Assembly (NCBI GenBank): GCA_017889705.1
Contig: JAGGAB010000012.1
Location: 62,001 to 126,000, forward strand
Length of the DNA: 64,000 bases
From: Bacillota bacterium
Lineage (GTDB): Bacteria; Bacillota; Negativicutes; Sporomusales; Sporomusaceae
Reading direction: 5' to 3'
The translations under genes and the position numbers were made by a program. How positions within the stretch are numbered: position 1 is the stretch's first letter; every line of letters begins with the position of its first letter. Of this stretch, positions 35,225 to 45,703 are shown piece by piece. Below the pieces are notes generated by a model, which was given only the letters and a program-made list of their open reading frames with translations, was not told the DNA's origin and searched no databases.

Positions 35225-37408
35225 TTGCCTAGATGGTTGAACCATTTAACTCCTGAGTTACGACATGAATTATTTGGCATTACAATGGTTACAGGAGGAA
35301 TTTTAGCATTAATTAGTCTGATTGGGTTAAATGTCGGCCCAATTGGATTGTTTATATCAAAAATACTGAAGTATACTTTCGGAATTGGTGCCATAATCGT
35401 TCCGGTAGTGTTTTTTGTAATTGGCCTAAAGTATATTGTAGCAAAGGGGTCAATTAGTTATTCCGTTAAGTTTTGGGGTTTATTGCTTTTATATTTTGTG
35501 GTTTTAGCAATTTATCATCATATTAGGATCCCGGTTGGGCAGGAAATTTTTCCTGAAAGCCTGGTTACAGGCGGAGGATTAACCGGCGGCATGACGCTTT
35601 TTTCTCTGCGTAAACTGCTTGGGGTACATGGCTCAATTATTGTGCTTTCTGCGTTGTTGCTTTGCTCAGTACTGATGACTACCACCTGGTCACTGGCAAA
35701 AACACTATTACAAGCCAAAAGCAAAGCTGTCGAAAGTATGGCTTCTGCTAAGGAAGCCATTGCTGCTTCTGCAGAAACAATTTTTTCCGAGCAAGAGAAT
35801 GAAAAGCGGCAGCCAAAGTTCTATGACCAACAACGTGATAACAGGCCTGAATTCACAATACAGAAGCAGGAAAAAGAAAACAGCATCTTGCTAGATAATA
35901 TTGAGCCTCTTATCATGCCACAACAACAGCCGGTGAAGCAATCTATTACCGTCAATAAAGAGGTCACTGAGGTCACTGCGGTTACTGGCGGTTATAAGTT
36001 ACCACCTGTGTCATTATTAAAGAAGCCCAATCGTCCGCGTTTTGCCAAAGTACCCAAAGAAGTTACCGACAATGCGCGGATACTTGAACAGACTCTTGAT
36101 AGTTTTGGAGTTAGTGCTAAGGTTATTAATACTTGTCAGGGGCCAACCGTTACCCGTTATGAATTGGAGCCGGCTCCAGGTGTAAAAGTAAGTAAAATAG
36201 TAAATTTAGCAGATGATTTAGCGTTAAAATTGGCATCGTCGGGGGTGCGAATTGAAGCGCCTATTCCGGGTAAAGCGGCAATAGGTATTGAAGTGCCAAA
36301 TAAAGAATTATCCGGGGTGGCTTTACGGGAAGTTTTGGAAACTGACGAATTTCAAAAAACAGCTTCTAGTTTGACGGTAGCTCTGGGAAAAGACATTGCC
36401 GGACAGCCTATTATGGCAGACCTGGCTAAGATGCCGCATTTATTAGTGGCTGGTGCTACTGGTTCTGGAAAAAGTGTTTGTATCAATACGTTAATTACAA
36501 GTATCTTATTTAAAACCCGTCCAGATGAAGTAAAATTGGTGCTTATTGATCCTAAGATGGTTGAATTGACGAATTATAACGGTATTCCACACTTACTGAC
36601 TCCTGTTGTGACTGACTCCAAGAAGGCTGCATCTGCGTTAAACTGGTCAGTCCAGGAGATGGAACGTCGCTATGAAGTTTTTGCTACAGCAGGAGTACGG
36701 GATATTGCCCGTTACAATGAACTTAATCCTGATGGCCGCTTGCCATTAATCGTAATTATTATCGATGAGCTTGCGGATTTAATGATGGTAGCGCCTGTTG
36801 ATGTGGAAGATGCTATTTGCCGTTTGGCACAGAAGGCAAGAGCTGCCGGTTTGCACTTAGTGCTTGCTACGCAACGTCCTTCTGTTGATGTTATAACCGG
36901 CACAATTAAGGCTAATGTGCCTTCGCGTATTTCCTTTGCAGTTTCCTCACAAATTGACTCACGTACTATTTTAGATATGGCTGGAGCTGAAAAACTGTTA
37001 GGTAAAGGGGACATGCTGTTTTATCCTGTAGGAGCTTCTAAACCTATCAGGGTGCAGGGGGCCTTTATTGCCGACAGTGAGGTTGAGGATTTAGTAGTCT
37101 ATATTAAAGAACAGGCTGAACCTGAGTATCATGAAGGTGTTACTACTGTTGAGACGTGTTCTGACTCTAAACCCGAATCAGCCACTTTTGAGGATGAACT
37201 TTTGGAAGAGGCAGTACGTATGGTGCTAGAAACCGGGCAAGCGTCTGTGTCTATGCTGCAGCGTAAATTCCGGGTTGGTTATACGCGGGCAGCAAGGTTA
37301 ATTGATACTATGGAAGAAATGAAAATTGTTGGGCCGAATATTGGTAGTAAAGCCCGAGAGATCATTATGACGTCAGAACAAGTATATTCAAGATATTTCA
37401 AAAAATAA
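35225..37408 (+). CDS. ftsK: DNA translocase FtsK/SpoIIIE
   Basis: Membrane-anchored ATPase that pumps chromosomal DNA through the division or sporulation septum. The 727-residue product has about four membrane helices (residues 15-160), a charged/glutamine-rich linker (about 175-260), and an alpha/beta motor. Walker A is GATGSGKSV near residue 409 and Walker B is [10 protein letters not shown] near residue 510. A C-terminal gamma winged-helix domain (about 660-725, [20 protein letters not shown]) reads KOPS/SRS DNA signals. Start is TTG 35225 after AGAGGTGG. Following tepA-ylzJ it holds the spoIIIE position of B. subtilis; which of the FtsK or SpoIIIE roles it serves, or both, cannot be told. 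Confidence 0.95.
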   Translation: MPRWLNHLTPELRHELFGITMVTGGILALISLIGLNVGPIGLFISKILKYTFGIGAIIVPVVFFVIGLKYIVAKGSISYSVKFWGLLLLYFVVLAIYHHIRIPVGQEIFPESLVTGGGLTGGMTLFSLRKLLGVHGSIIVLSALLLCSVLMTTTWSLAKTLLQAKSKAVESMASAKEAIAASAETIFSEQENEKRQPKFYDQQRDNRPEFTIQKQEKENSILLDNIEPLIMPQQQPVKQSITVNKEVTEVTAVTGGYKLPPVSLLKKPNRPRFAKVPKEVTDNARILEQTLDSFGVSAKVINTCQGPTVTRYELEPAPGVKVSKIVNLADDLALKLASSGVRIEAPIPGKAAIGIEVPNKELSGVALREVLETDEFQKTASSLTVALGKDIAGQPIMADLAKMPHLLVAGATGSGKSVCINTLITSILFKTRPDEVKLVLIDPKMVELTNYNGIPHLLTPVVTDSKKAASALNWSVQEMERRYEVFATAGVRDIARYNELNPDGRLPLIVIIIDELADLMMVAPVDVEDAICRLAQKARAAGLHLVLATQRPSVDVITGTIKANVPSRISFAVSSQIDSRTILDMAGAEKLLGKGDMLFYPVGASKPIRVQGAFIADSEVEDLVVYIKEQAEPEYHEGVTTVETCSDSKPESATFEDELLEEAVRMVLETGQASVSMLQRKFRVGYTRAARLIDTMEEMKIVGPNIGSKAREIIMTSEQVYSRYFKK

Positions 37409-37457
37409 ATTTGCTTATGCTTACGGCATTTTATACAGGGCAGAATAGTAGTGGTGA

Positions 37458-38507
37458 GTGAAAGTGCATAACATAATCAAGGTGGAAGACTCTGTAATAT
37501 TAGATAAAACGATTTTTATTGATGTTCGTTCACCTGCAGAATATGAAGGCGGACATATACCCGGTGCAGTGAATATTCCTTTATTTAATGATGAGGAACG
37601 GGCTAAAGTAGGAACTATATATCGACAAGCCAGTGTGGACGAGGCTAAACAGCTGGGATTATCTTTTGTTTCTGCAAAATTGCCGGATATCATTGAGCAG
37701 ATTCGTTGCCTTAACAAAGAAGATTGCAAAGTTATCATATATTGCTGGCGGGGTGGAATGCGCTCTAAATCAATCGTGGGCGTACTTGAAATGATGGGGA
37801 TTCCCGCGTGGCAGCTTGTGGGTGGCTACAAAGCGTATAGACAGTATGTTTTAGACAAATTAAAAGAGTTTACAGTTGTGCCACGAATCATAGTGCTATG
37901 CGGGTCAACAGGAACTGGAAAAACTTTAGTTTTAAAGCAATTGGAAAAACGTAATATTCCTGTAATTGATCTTGAATATTTGGCTAATCATCGGGGATCG
38001 GTTTTTGGGCAAATTGGTTTAGGAAAGTCGGCAACAGCCCAGAATTTTGATGCCAATTTGCTGGTTGAACTTAACCGGTTAAAGAATGAGCCGTATATTG
38101 TTGTAGAATGTGAAAGTAAGCGTATTGGTAATGTATATCTCCCAGAATGCCTTTTTAAGGCTATGCGTTCCGGAGAAAAAATACTAATGTCTGCAAGTGT
38201 GGAAATAAGAGTAGACAGACTGATCGAAGAGTATTTAGATGTATACAATAGTAATGGTGATGCAATAATTGGCAGCATTGAATCATTGCGCAGACGTCTT
38301 GGTACCAAAAAGACCGATAGTTTGATATCTGATTTTAAGGAAGAAAAAATTCGAGCAGTTGTTAAGACTTTGCTCGTAGAGTATTATGATCCAATGTATG
38401 GTTATGAAAAAGCAGATAGTGCAGATTATGATTTAGCAGTAAACGCCGATGATGTGGAGAAAGCGACGGAAATGATAATCCAATACTTACAACAGTTTGG
38501 GAGGTAG
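37458..38507 (+). CDS. mnmH: tRNA 2-selenouridine synthase (MnmH/SelU)
   Basis: Replaces sulfur by selenium in 2-thiouridine at the wobble position of certain tRNAs, using selenophosphate. The 349-residue product has an N-terminal rhodanese domain (about 10-130) with IFIDVRSPAEYEGGHIPGA and the active-site cysteine in IIYCWRGGMRSKS. A P-loop domain follows (GSTGTGKT near residue 153). Start GTG 37458 has GTGGTGAG upstream, weaker than its neighbours. Presence implies selenophosphate synthetase (selD) elsewhere in the genome. It lies between ftsK and the RodZ-like gene, five bases before the latter. Confidence 0.92.
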   Translation: MKVHNIIKVEDSVILDKTIFIDVRSPAEYEGGHIPGAVNIPLFNDEERAKVGTIYRQASVDEAKQLGLSFVSAKLPDIIEQIRCLNKEDCKVIIYCWRGGMRSKSIVGVLEMMGIPAWQLVGGYKAYRQYVLDKLKEFTVVPRIIVLCGSTGTGKTLVLKQLEKRNIPVIDLEYLANHRGSVFGQIGLGKSATAQNFDANLLVELNRLKNEPYIVVECESKRIGNVYLPECLFKAMRSGEKILMSASVEIRVDRLIEEYLDVYNSNGDAIIGSIESLRRRLGTKKTDSLISDFKEEKIRAVVKTLLVEYYDPMYGYEKADSADYDLAVNADDVEKATEMIIQYLQQFGR

Positions 38508-38512
38508 TTGTT

Positions 38513-39307
38513 TTGCAAACAGTAGGGGAAATTTTACGCGCTGAACGTTTGAAGAAATCGTTATCCATTAAAGATGTTGAAAGTGCTATAAGCATTAGAG
38601 CGCTTTATCTAAACGCGATCGAAGAGGGTAATTACAGTGTTGTTCCCGGGGAAGTATATTTAAAGGGATTTATCCGTAATTATGCAACTTTTCTTGGTCT
38701 TGATTCTCACGGACTAATGGAACTGTACCGCCAAAATAAGGAACAATCTGGTGAGAACGAACCTGTTGAGCCATTGCAGCAAGAGGTAAAACCAGTAAAA
38801 TCGACTCAAAGTAAGGAGGGCGGCAGTGGGTGGCTGAAATGGCTAACTGCTGGTGTGTTTGTGGCTTTACTTGCTGGTGGTTTTATTTGGTGGTCGTCAG
38901 AGAGCCAGCAACCGGCTCCTGTTCCGCCTAAGGTAACGCAGAAGCAGCCACAGCAGCCGACTGCGACACCGCAGCAAGGTACACAAACCCCGCCGGCTAA
39001 TCCGCCTGTTCAACCTGCAACTCCAACTCCAGCAACCCCGACAGCCCCAACGACAAACAAAGTGGTTGTAACTGCTAAATTTAGTGCACCCAGTTGGACA
39101 CAAGTATCGGCAGATGGCAAAGTAATCTATGAAGGTACTCCTAAAAATGGGGAATCACTTACCTGGGAAGCAACAGAAAAAATATCAGTAAAATTTGGCA
39201 ATGCCGGTGTTGTTGATTTGGTATACAACGGCAAACCTGTGGGGAAACTTGGTGGTAACGGTGACGTTGTTGTCAAGACATTTACATTAACAGGGATTAT
39301 ACAATAG
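38513..39307 (+). CDS. RodZ-like protein (cytoplasmic HTH, one membrane helix, extracellular domain)
   Basis: A 264-residue bitopic membrane protein. The N-terminal HTH_25 domain (about 1-75) reads GEILRAERLKKSLSIKDVES and resembles the MreB-binding domain of RodZ. One transmembrane helix follows (about 105-125). A long Pro/Gln/Thr-rich linker (about 130-180) and a C-terminal DUF4115-like beta domain (about 182-264) lie outside. RodZ links MreB to cell-wall elongation. Start TTG 38513 follows GGGAGGTAG. Its place behind ftsK and before radical SAM genes is familiar in Firmicutes. The linker length may vary between strains. Confidence 0.85.
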   Translation: MQTVGEILRAERLKKSLSIKDVESAISIRALYLNAIEEGNYSVVPGEVYLKGFIRNYATFLGLDSHGLMELYRQNKEQSGENEPVEPLQQEVKPVKSTQSKEGGSGWLKWLTAGVFVALLAGGFIWWSSESQQPAPVPPKVTQKQPQQPTATPQQGTQTPPANPPVQPATPTPATPTAPTTNKVVVTAKFSAPSWTQVSADGKVIYEGTPKNGESLTWEATEKISVKFGNAGVVDLVYNGKPVGKLGGNGDVVVKTFTLTGIIQ

Positions 39308-39328
39308 GAATGAGGTAAGTCTAGCAAC

Positions 39329-41221
39329 ATGACAGACTTTTTACCAATGACTAAGGATGATATGGCTAAACGTGGCTGGGAGCAGCTGGATTTTCTCTTT
39401 ATAAGTGGGGACGCTTATGTCGACCATCCTAGCTTTGGACCGGCAATTATTTGCAGGTTGTTGGAAAAACATGGTTATAAGGTTGGGATCATTGCGCAGC
39501 CAGACTGGCGTTCAACTACTGAATTTAAACGCTTAGGCAAGCCTCGGTTAGGAATATTAGTCTCTGCAGGCAACTTGGACTCAATGCTTAATAAGTTTAC
39601 AGCAGCTAAAAAATATCGCAGTACAGACAATTATTCGCCCGGAGGCCAGGCTGGACTTAGGCCGGAACGGGCGACAATTGTTTATTGCAATAGAATCAGG
39701 GAAATCTGGAAGCATACTCCGCTTATTATTGGTGGAATCGAAGCCAGTCTAAGACGATTTGCTCATTATGATTATTGGTCAGATAATGTACGGAGATCTA
39801 TCTTAATAGATAGCCGGGCAGATATGCTGATTTATGGAATGGGTGAAAATCAAATAAAAGAGCTGGCTGACCAATTAGCTGCCGGTATCCCGGTTAATGC
39901 TATCCGGGATATACCAGGGACATGCTACCCGACAGAATCAATAGAACATTTGTGGGACTATGTTGAAACACCCAGTTATCAGGATGTTAGCACAAATAAG
40001 CAAATGTTTGCAGAAGCTTTTAAAACCCAATACTTAGAGCAGGATCCCATCAGGGGAAAGACCATAGTGCAGGAGCATGGCGGACAGTATGTTGTGCAAA
40101 ATCCGCCGGCTATGCCGCTGACCACAACCGCGATGGATGAAATATATGATTTGCCATATGAGCGGACATATCATCCCTCTTACATAATGGCCAGAGGTAT
40201 TCCGGCTATCCAAGAAGTAAAGTTTAGTATTATTAGCCATCGGGGATGTTATGGCAGTTGCTCTTTTTGCGCATTATATGCTCATCAAGGAAGAATAATC
40301 CAAAGCCGCAGTCAGGAGTCGATAATAAAGGAAGCTGGCCAGATTGTTAAGCTGCCGGATTTTAAGGGTTATATTCATGATGTTGGTGGGCCAACCGCTA
40401 ATTTTCGTCACCCTGCCTGTGAACAGCAGGCCGATAGAGGGACTTGCCGCGGCAAGCAGTGTTTGTTTCCTAATGCCTGTAAAAATTTAAATACAGATCA
40501 CCATGAATATTTGGAATTGCTCAGAGCTATTCGAAAAGTTCCCGGAATAAAGAAAGTCTTTGTTCGTTCCGGATTGCGATATGATTATCTATTAGCTGCC
40601 AATGATAAGGAGTTTTTGCGAGAATTATGCGAGCATCATGTCAGTGGACAGTTAAAAATCGCCCCAGAGCATATATCGCCGAAAGTTACTAAATTGATGG
40701 GTAAAGCTGGTAAAGATATCTATGTAAAATTTAAAAAGCTTTACGGAGAAGTTAATGAGAAGCTAGGCAAAAAACAATATTTGGTGCCTTATTTTATGTC
40801 TAGTCATCCAGGGTCTAGTCTCAAAGAAGCTGTGGAAGTGGCTGAGTTTCTCCGCGATTCCGGTGATCGTCCGGAGCAAGTGCAAGATTTTATTCCAACG
40901 CCGGGCAGTTTATCGACATGTATGTATTATACAGGGATGCATCCGCTTACCGGAGAAAAAGTTTATGTTGCGAAAACCCCATATGATAAAAGCTTACAGA
41001 GAGCGTTGCTGCAGTATCGTGACCCTAAAAATTACAAACTGGTTTATGAAGCGCTTATTAAAGCAGACCGCAAAGACTTAATCGGCTATGAACCAAAGTG
41101 TTTAATCAGACCACCGCGTGATAAGCAGCCTATGGAAACCAAAAGACAAGGAGAATCGAAAAATAAAAATCGAAGATTAATTTCTTCCAGAAATAAAGAA
41201 CAAAAAAAGAAAACTAGATAA
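39329..41221 (+). CDS. YgiQ family radical SAM protein (UPF0313)
   Basis: A 630-residue radical SAM enzyme of the YgiQ family, with function not established. The N-terminal B12-binding-like region (1-290) begins [20 protein letters not shown]. The radical SAM core carries the cluster motif CxxxCxxC in [20 protein letters not shown] near residue 310. The C terminus is a basic Lys/Arg-rich tail. Family members are long like this. ATG 39329 has ATGAGGTAAG upstream. It lies 21 bases after the RodZ-like gene. A bidirectional terminator overlaps its stop codon. Confidence 0.9.
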   Translation: MTDFLPMTKDDMAKRGWEQLDFLFISGDAYVDHPSFGPAIICRLLEKHGYKVGIIAQPDWRSTTEFKRLGKPRLGILVSAGNLDSMLNKFTAAKKYRSTDNYSPGGQAGLRPERATIVYCNRIREIWKHTPLIIGGIEASLRRFAHYDYWSDNVRRSILIDSRADMLIYGMGENQIKELADQLAAGIPVNAIRDIPGTCYPTESIEHLWDYVETPSYQDVSTNKQMFAEAFKTQYLEQDPIRGKTIVQEHGGQYVVQNPPAMPLTTTAMDEIYDLPYERTYHPSYIMARGIPAIQEVKFSIISHRGCYGSCSFCALYAHQGRIIQSRSQESIIKEAGQIVKLPDFKGYIHDVGGPTANFRHPACEQQADRGTCRGKQCLFPNACKNLNTDHHEYLELLRAIRKVPGIKKVFVRSGLRYDYLLAANDKEFLRELCEHHVSGQLKIAPEHISPKVTKLMGKAGKDIYVKFKKLYGEVNEKLGKKQYLVPYFMSSHPGSSLKEAVEVAEFLRDSGDRPEQVQDFIPTPGSLSTCMYYTGMHPLTGEKVYVAKTPYDKSLQRALLQYRDPKNYKLVYEALIKADRKDLIGYEPKCLIRPPRDKQPMETKRQGESKNKNRRLISSRNKEQKKKTR

Positions 41222-41239
41222 GCTAGTTTTCTTTTTTTC
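41209..41239. terminator. Bidirectional intrinsic terminator
   Basis: Perfect 9-bp stem GAAAACTAG/CTAGTTTTC with loop ATAAG. It has T7 on the + side and A7 on the other (T-run when read in reverse). It serves the YgiQ gene (+) and the converging gene 41281-41667 (-). Confidence 0.9.
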
Positions 41240-41280
41240 GGGTTGAATGATTAAATTAAGCTGACAGCAAAGTGTCAGGA

Positions 41281-41667
41281 TTAGTCTTGTATAAAACCAT
41301 AGGCCTTGCGGCAATCTTTAGATAAAAGGTAGACGGCAATTAATCCATGAGGAACAATGGTAATAACACCCATGGTCATGTTGTAGCCAAACATAATTAT
41401 GAAGCCAAGAATAACAAATAATATGGATAACCCTAACTCAAATAAACGGGCCCAGCGCTTAAGTTTCAATAACCCTAAAGCCGGAACAGCGTATAATAGT
41501 ACGGCGATAAAGGAATTAAAAGCGGCATTGAGGTTGTTATGGATTAGTCCGTCATAAATACCGAATGCGTAGCCAAATGCAATAAGCAGCAGAAAAAACG
41601 CAACAAGCATTAAGCGTGTAGTTAATGCAGGGGGGAAAAAAGACCGTAACAGGGGCTTATCTGTCAA
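41281..41667 (-). CDS. Small four-helix membrane protein of unknown function
   Basis: The only convincing gene on the - strand. The 128-residue product has four hydrophobic segments (about 18-38, 48-68, 75-98, 98-118) and a short charged C terminus. I do not recognise the family. Start is a TTG at 41667 with AAGGAG 11 bases upstream (plus-strand CTCCTT at 41679-41684). It converges on the YgiQ gene across a shared terminator and diverges from the solute-binding protein gene. Confidence 0.75.
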   Translation of the reverse strand: MTDKPLLRSFFPPALTTRLMLVAFFLLLIAFGYAFGIYDGLIHNNLNAAFNSFIAVLLYAVPALGLLKLKRWARLFELGLSILFVILGFIIMFGYNMTMGVITIVPHGLIAVYLLSKDCRKAYGFIQD

Positions 41668-41763
41668 AACTAAACAACTCCTTCCTAACTATATATTGTA
41701 GCATAGTGCATGAATTTTTAAAATAAGTATATAAGTATATTCATAAAGAGCAGGGATTTACCC

Positions 41764-41792
41764 TTGCATAAAGAAGAAATAAAAGGTATAGT
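41764..41792 (+). promoter_or_regulatory. Promoter of the solute-binding protein gene
   Basis: TTGCAT (41764-41769), 17-base spacer, TATAGT (41787-41792), about 50 bases before the ATG at 41846. No clear Fur-like palindrome was seen. Confidence 0.55.
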
Positions 41793-41845
41793 ATATATGT
41801 TTGCCTTAGTTTTAATTTTAGTAACTAGAGCTTGCGGGGGTAATT

Positions 41846-42874
41846 ATGAAACGTTATCTGCCATTATTAGTAATACCGGTATTGGTTGTGCTGATCATTA
41901 TTGGTACTACTTACCTAATAGGATATGCAGGTAAACAAAATAAAAGTAGTTTGCCGACAATTACTGTTTATACAACACTGCCTGTCGAGCAGGTAGACGT
42001 GTTAGCTCAGGAGTATGAGAAAATTGCCAAGGTTAAAGTCAATATTGCGCCACTGGCAGAAAAAGATTTGTTTGCTAAGTTGATAGAGGAGCCGGGAGCT
42101 CCGCATGCAGATATTATTCTTGCTAACCGCAACACGTTAAAACAGGCACGGAATAATGCATTGTTAGTGCCTCACCAATCAGAATACACGGATATTATTC
42201 CCAATAAATTTCAGGATACTGATGGCTATTGGGTGGGCGTTTGGTATGATCCGATAATCTTTGCGGTTAATAAAGACTACTTAAAAACAGCCCCTAAAAA
42301 ATCAGTAAAATGGTCTGAGTTACCGGTAGATCCTAACCAGAGATTTGGACTGACGGACTTTTTAGCAGCTGATGCTGCTGCCAATTTATTGTACACTCTG
42401 GTTGCGACCAATGGAGAAGACCAAACATTGGAGTTTCTCAAGAAAATCCATCCGCAAGTGGTACAGTATGCTAAATTTTTAGCGACACCAGCTCGCATGG
42501 CCAGTATGGGAGAGGTTGATCTGGCTATATCTGTTCGCAGTGAAGCTTTACGCTATGTTAATGATGGTTTTCCGCTGCAGATAATCTATCCTGAGGATGG
42601 AACAGCTTTTTTGTTGACAGGTGCAGGGCTTGTGAGAGGAGCCGCCCATGCGGATGAAGCCAAACGGTTTATCGATTGGCTTACTCAAGAAAGGCCGATT
42701 TCCATTATGGCACAACATAAATTTTATTTTGTGCCTACTAATCCAGAAACTCAGACATATCGCGAATATACCGCTAAAAATATAAATTTACTTGACCATC
42801 ATGATATGTACTCAACTGAACAGCAACATAAAATATTGGATAAATGGGTACAAGCTCGTTTGGGTATCAAGTAA
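41846..42874 (+). CDS. ABC-type extracellular solute-binding protein (iron/Fe3+-type family)
   Basis: A 342-residue exported protein with an N-terminal membrane segment (about 5-28) and a two-lobe periplasmic binding fold. The start ITVYTTLPVEQVDVLAQEYE, the stretch DGYWVGVWYDPIIFAVNKDY and the late AHADEAKRFIDWLTQE fit the family that includes ferric-iron (FutA/AfuA-like) and 2-aminoethylphosphonate binders. A lipoprotein cysteine is not evident, so the N terminus may stay as an anchor. No permease or ATPase gene is adjacent, so it is an orphan. The ligand cannot be assigned. TTGCGGGGG precedes ATG 41846. Confidence 0.8.
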   Translation: MKRYLPLLVIPVLVVLIIIGTTYLIGYAGKQNKSSLPTITVYTTLPVEQVDVLAQEYEKIAKVKVNIAPLAEKDLFAKLIEEPGAPHADIILANRNTLKQARNNALLVPHQSEYTDIIPNKFQDTDGYWVGVWYDPIIFAVNKDYLKTAPKKSVKWSELPVDPNQRFGLTDFLAADAAANLLYTLVATNGEDQTLEFLKKIHPQVVQYAKFLATPARMASMGEVDLAISVRSEALRYVNDGFPLQIIYPEDGTAFLLTGAGLVRGAAHADEAKRFIDWLTQERPISIMAQHKFYFVPTNPETQTYREYTAKNINLLDHHDMYSTEQQHKILDKWVQARLGIK

Positions 42875-42912
42875 GAGCGGGTTAGTTATTGGACAAAATA
42901 GGAGGAGACCTA

Positions 42913-44241
42913 ATGCTTACAGCAGGCTTTGTTAGTTTGGGATGTGCCAAAAACCTCGTCGATACCGAGATCATGTTAGGTATTTTGGCAGATAATAATA
43001 TACACATTACAGATAATCCTCAGGACGCTGATATCTTAATAATAAATACATGTGGCTTTATCGATGCTGCCAAAGAGGAATCTATCTCAACGATTATGCA
43101 GATGGCTGAGTATAAAAAAGAAGGTAAGTGCCGTGGCGTAATTGTTGCCGGTTGTTTAGGCCAGCGTTATCAGCAGGAATTATTGGATGAATTACCTGAA
43201 GTTGCTGCAATTGTAGGAACCGGTGCCTGGCATCGAATCATGGAAGCCGTCAATGCCGTATTGTATAACGAGCGCGTTTTGCTTATTGGTGAAATGGATA
43301 CTCTGTATGATGAAAATATGCGTCGTATTACTACTACTCCAACATACAGTGCCTATGTTAAGGTTGCAGAAGGATGCAGCAATTGCTGCTCTTATTGTGT
43401 AATTCCGATGGTGCGCGGCAAATACCGCAGTCGTTCGATTGAGTCTATTGTAGCAGAAGTAAAAAAACTTGCCGAGCGGGGAGTTAAAGAAATTAATCTC
43501 ATTGCCCAGGATACTACAAGTTATGGTCGTGACCAATATGGTGAGCCTCAACTTACAGCGCTTCTTAAAGAACTTGTCAAAATTGAAGGTATTGTTTGGA
43601 TTAGATTGTTATATTGCTACCCCAAGTACTTTAATGAAGAGTTGATTGAGTTCATTGCTAGTGAGCCTAAAATTTGTAACTATATTGATATGCCCCTACA
43701 ACATGCTGATGATGAAATATTATTAGCTATGAACAGGCGTGACACACGCTCTGACATTGAAGGATTATTAAAGAAAATCCGTACAGCTATTCCGGGAGTT
43801 GTAATTCGTACTTCGTTTATTGTTGGTTTTCCTGGAGAGACAGATAAACATTTTGAATCCTTGAAGAACTTTTTGCTTGAGCAAAAGTTTGAACGCGTAG
43901 GCATATTTACTTACTCCCAAGAAGAAGATACGCCTGCCGGAAGTATGGAAGACCAAGTGCCAGCCAGTGTTAAAGAGGAACGATATCATGAACTCATGTC
44001 GCTGCAATGTCGAGTTTCCGAAGAATTGAATCATGATATGGAAGGAAAAGCGTTGACCGTATTAATTGAAGGCCAGAGCAAGGAGCAGCCGGGTGTTGCA
44101 TTTGGCAGATCCTACCGGGAAGCGCCTGATGTAGATGGCTGTATTTATGTTGAAAATGCCGAAGGGCTGCTCCCAGGTGATATTGTTCAAACTGAAGTCG
44201 TCCAGGGCTTCACATATGATTTACTGGCCGAAAGAAAATAG
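42913..44241 (+). CDS. rimO: Ribosomal protein S12 methylthiotransferase RimO
   Basis: Radical SAM enzyme that methylthiolates an aspartate of ribosomal protein S12. The product (442 residues from ATG 42913, with GGAGGAG five bases upstream) has an N-terminal UPF0004 domain with VSLGCAKNLVDTE, NTCGFIDAAKEES and GCLGQRY (cysteines of the auxiliary cluster). The radical SAM motif is CSNCCSYC, followed by VRGKYRSRS. A C-terminal TRAM domain (about 375-440) completes it. An in-frame GTG-type start eight codons upstream overlaps the ribosome site. In many Firmicutes pgsA lies between rimO and cinA; it is absent here. Confidence 0.94.
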   Translation: MLTAGFVSLGCAKNLVDTEIMLGILADNNIHITDNPQDADILIINTCGFIDAAKEESISTIMQMAEYKKEGKCRGVIVAGCLGQRYQQELLDELPEVAAIVGTGAWHRIMEAVNAVLYNERVLLIGEMDTLYDENMRRITTTPTYSAYVKVAEGCSNCCSYCVIPMVRGKYRSRSIESIVAEVKKLAERGVKEINLIAQDTTSYGRDQYGEPQLTALLKELVKIEGIVWIRLLYCYPKYFNEELIEFIASEPKICNYIDMPLQHADDEILLAMNRRDTRSDIEGLLKKIRTAIPGVVIRTSFIVGFPGETDKHFESLKNFLLEQKFERVGIFTYSQEEDTPAGSMEDQVPASVKEERYHELMSLQCRVSEELNHDMEGKALTVLIEGQSKEQPGVAFGRSYREAPDVDGCIYVENAEGLLPGDIVQTEVVQGFTYDLLAERK

Positions 44242-44275
44242 GAGAGCAGCTGTATAATAAATAATATATAAGCTT

Positions 44276-44312
44276 AAAAATAGTAGAGACTATCAGGCTC
44301 TGCTATTTTTTA
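44276..44312 (+). terminator. Intrinsic terminator after rimO
   Basis: AAAAATAGTAGAG pairs with CTCTGCTATTTTT (one G-U pair), loop about ten bases, with extra T on the 3' side. Confidence 0.85.
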
Positions 44313-44444
44313 CATTACTCGAAAGACAACCTTTGCTTTATTAAAACTATGTTAATATTTGAGTTTTTTCGGTTAAATTCAGTAATAGAAAGGAATTGCC
44401 AATTTATGCCGCGAATGAATTACTGATAGGAGGGAATTAGCTAT

Positions 44445-45692
44445 ATGATTATTGAATTAGTAACTACTGGAACAGAACTGCTTCTAGGGCAAATTGTAAA
44501 CTTGAACGCGCCTTTCTTAGCAGCAAGATTAAATGAGTTAGGTTTCAGTGTATTATACCAAACCACTGTTGGTGATAACCGAGGAAGAATGAAAAGTGTT
44601 TTAGAAACAGCTTTTAAGCGGGCTGATATCATTATTACAAGTGGTGGACTTGGACCTACGCAAGGCGATATCACTAAAGAAGTTACGGCTGCATTGTTCA
44701 ATAAGCCAATGTATTTGCATGAAGCAAGTGCAGAGCAAATTAAAAAATTCTTTGCCAAACGCCGTTTGTGTATGACTGATAATAATTTGCGGCAGGCTAT
44801 GATGCCTGAAGGGGCACAAATTGTTGAAAACACTTGTGGGACAGCTCCTGGAGTAATTATCGAAGACGAAATGGCTGGAAAAATAATTATCAATTTGCCT
44901 GGGCCACCCCGTGAATTGACAGCCATGTTTGAGAAATCAATTGTTCCCTATCTTTCTTCGCGCTTTGGGTTGCAAGGAGCCATTGTCTCCAGGGTTCTTC
45001 GTACATATGGTTTGGGAGAATCTGCATTAGAAGAGAGAATCAAAACATATATTTTAGGCCAGTCAAACCCAACCTTGGCCCTCCTTGCCAGAAATGGGGA
45101 AATCCATGTTCGTATCACGGCAAAAGCAGCAAGTGTTACTGAGGCAGTACGATTGATTGATGAACTGGAAAGTCAAATTCACCCGTTATTAGATGAATAT
45201 ATTTTTGGTATTGATGAAGAGACCATGGAACGGTCTGTGGGTAATTTACTGCTGAATAAAAATTTGACAATAGCGCTGGCTGAATCTTGCACCGGCGGGC
45301 TTGTTTCCAGCCGCATTACTGATGTGCCCGGCAGTTCACAATATTTGATGGGATCAATCGTATGTTACAGCAACGCTGTTAAGGTGCAGCAGGTTGGTGT
45401 TCCCGAAACAACAATTGAAACGAAAGGTGCTGTAAGTCCGGAAACTGCCGAGTACATGGCCCAAGGTATCCGGGAAAAACTTAATACTGATATTGGCGTT
45501 GGTATTACTGGTATTGCGGGACCGGATGGCGCAACAGAAAATAAGCCGGTAGGGCTTGTCTACATAGCTATTGACGGTGCTGCAGGCAAAGTGTGTTATG
45601 AGCATTGTTTTAACGGAGAACGTGCTGATATAAAGCATCGGACGGCATTAACTGCTCTTAACCATATTAGACGATATTTACTTACTATATAG
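44445..45692 (+). CDS. cinA: CinA family nicotinamide-nucleotide amidase / competence-damage protein
   Basis: A 415-residue two-domain protein. The N-terminal MoCF-like domain (1-165) shows VTTGTELLLGQIVN, TSGGLGPTQGDITKE and NLPGPPRE, linked to ADP-ribose pyrophosphatase activity. The C-terminal CinA domain (about 250-415) shows LAESCTGGLVSSRITDVPGSS and GITGIAGPDG, the NMN deamidase active site (recycling of pyridine nucleotides). ATG 44445 has AGGAGGGAA upstream. It precedes the helicase and recA, as in many Firmicutes where cinA and recA are adjacent. Confidence 0.93.
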   Translation: MIIELVTTGTELLLGQIVNLNAPFLAARLNELGFSVLYQTTVGDNRGRMKSVLETAFKRADIIITSGGLGPTQGDITKEVTAALFNKPMYLHEASAEQIKKFFAKRRLCMTDNNLRQAMMPEGAQIVENTCGTAPGVIIEDEMAGKIIINLPGPPRELTAMFEKSIVPYLSSRFGLQGAIVSRVLRTYGLGESALEERIKTYILGQSNPTLALLARNGEIHVRITAKAASVTEAVRLIDELESQIHPLLDEYIFGIDEETMERSVGNLLLNKNLTIALAESCTGGLVSSRITDVPGSSQYLMGSIVCYSNAVKVQQVGVPETTIETKGAVSPETAEYMAQGIREKLNTDIGVGITGIAGPDGATENKPVGLVYIAIDGAAGKVCYEHCFNGERADIKHRTALTALNHIRRYLLTI

Positions 45693-45703
45693 GAGGTTTT
45701 TGT

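Noticed and set aside
41281..41667. Treating the - strand frame as a shadow
   Set aside because: There is no gene on the + strand here, it has a strong ribosome site, four helices and a shared terminator, so I kept it as a real gene.
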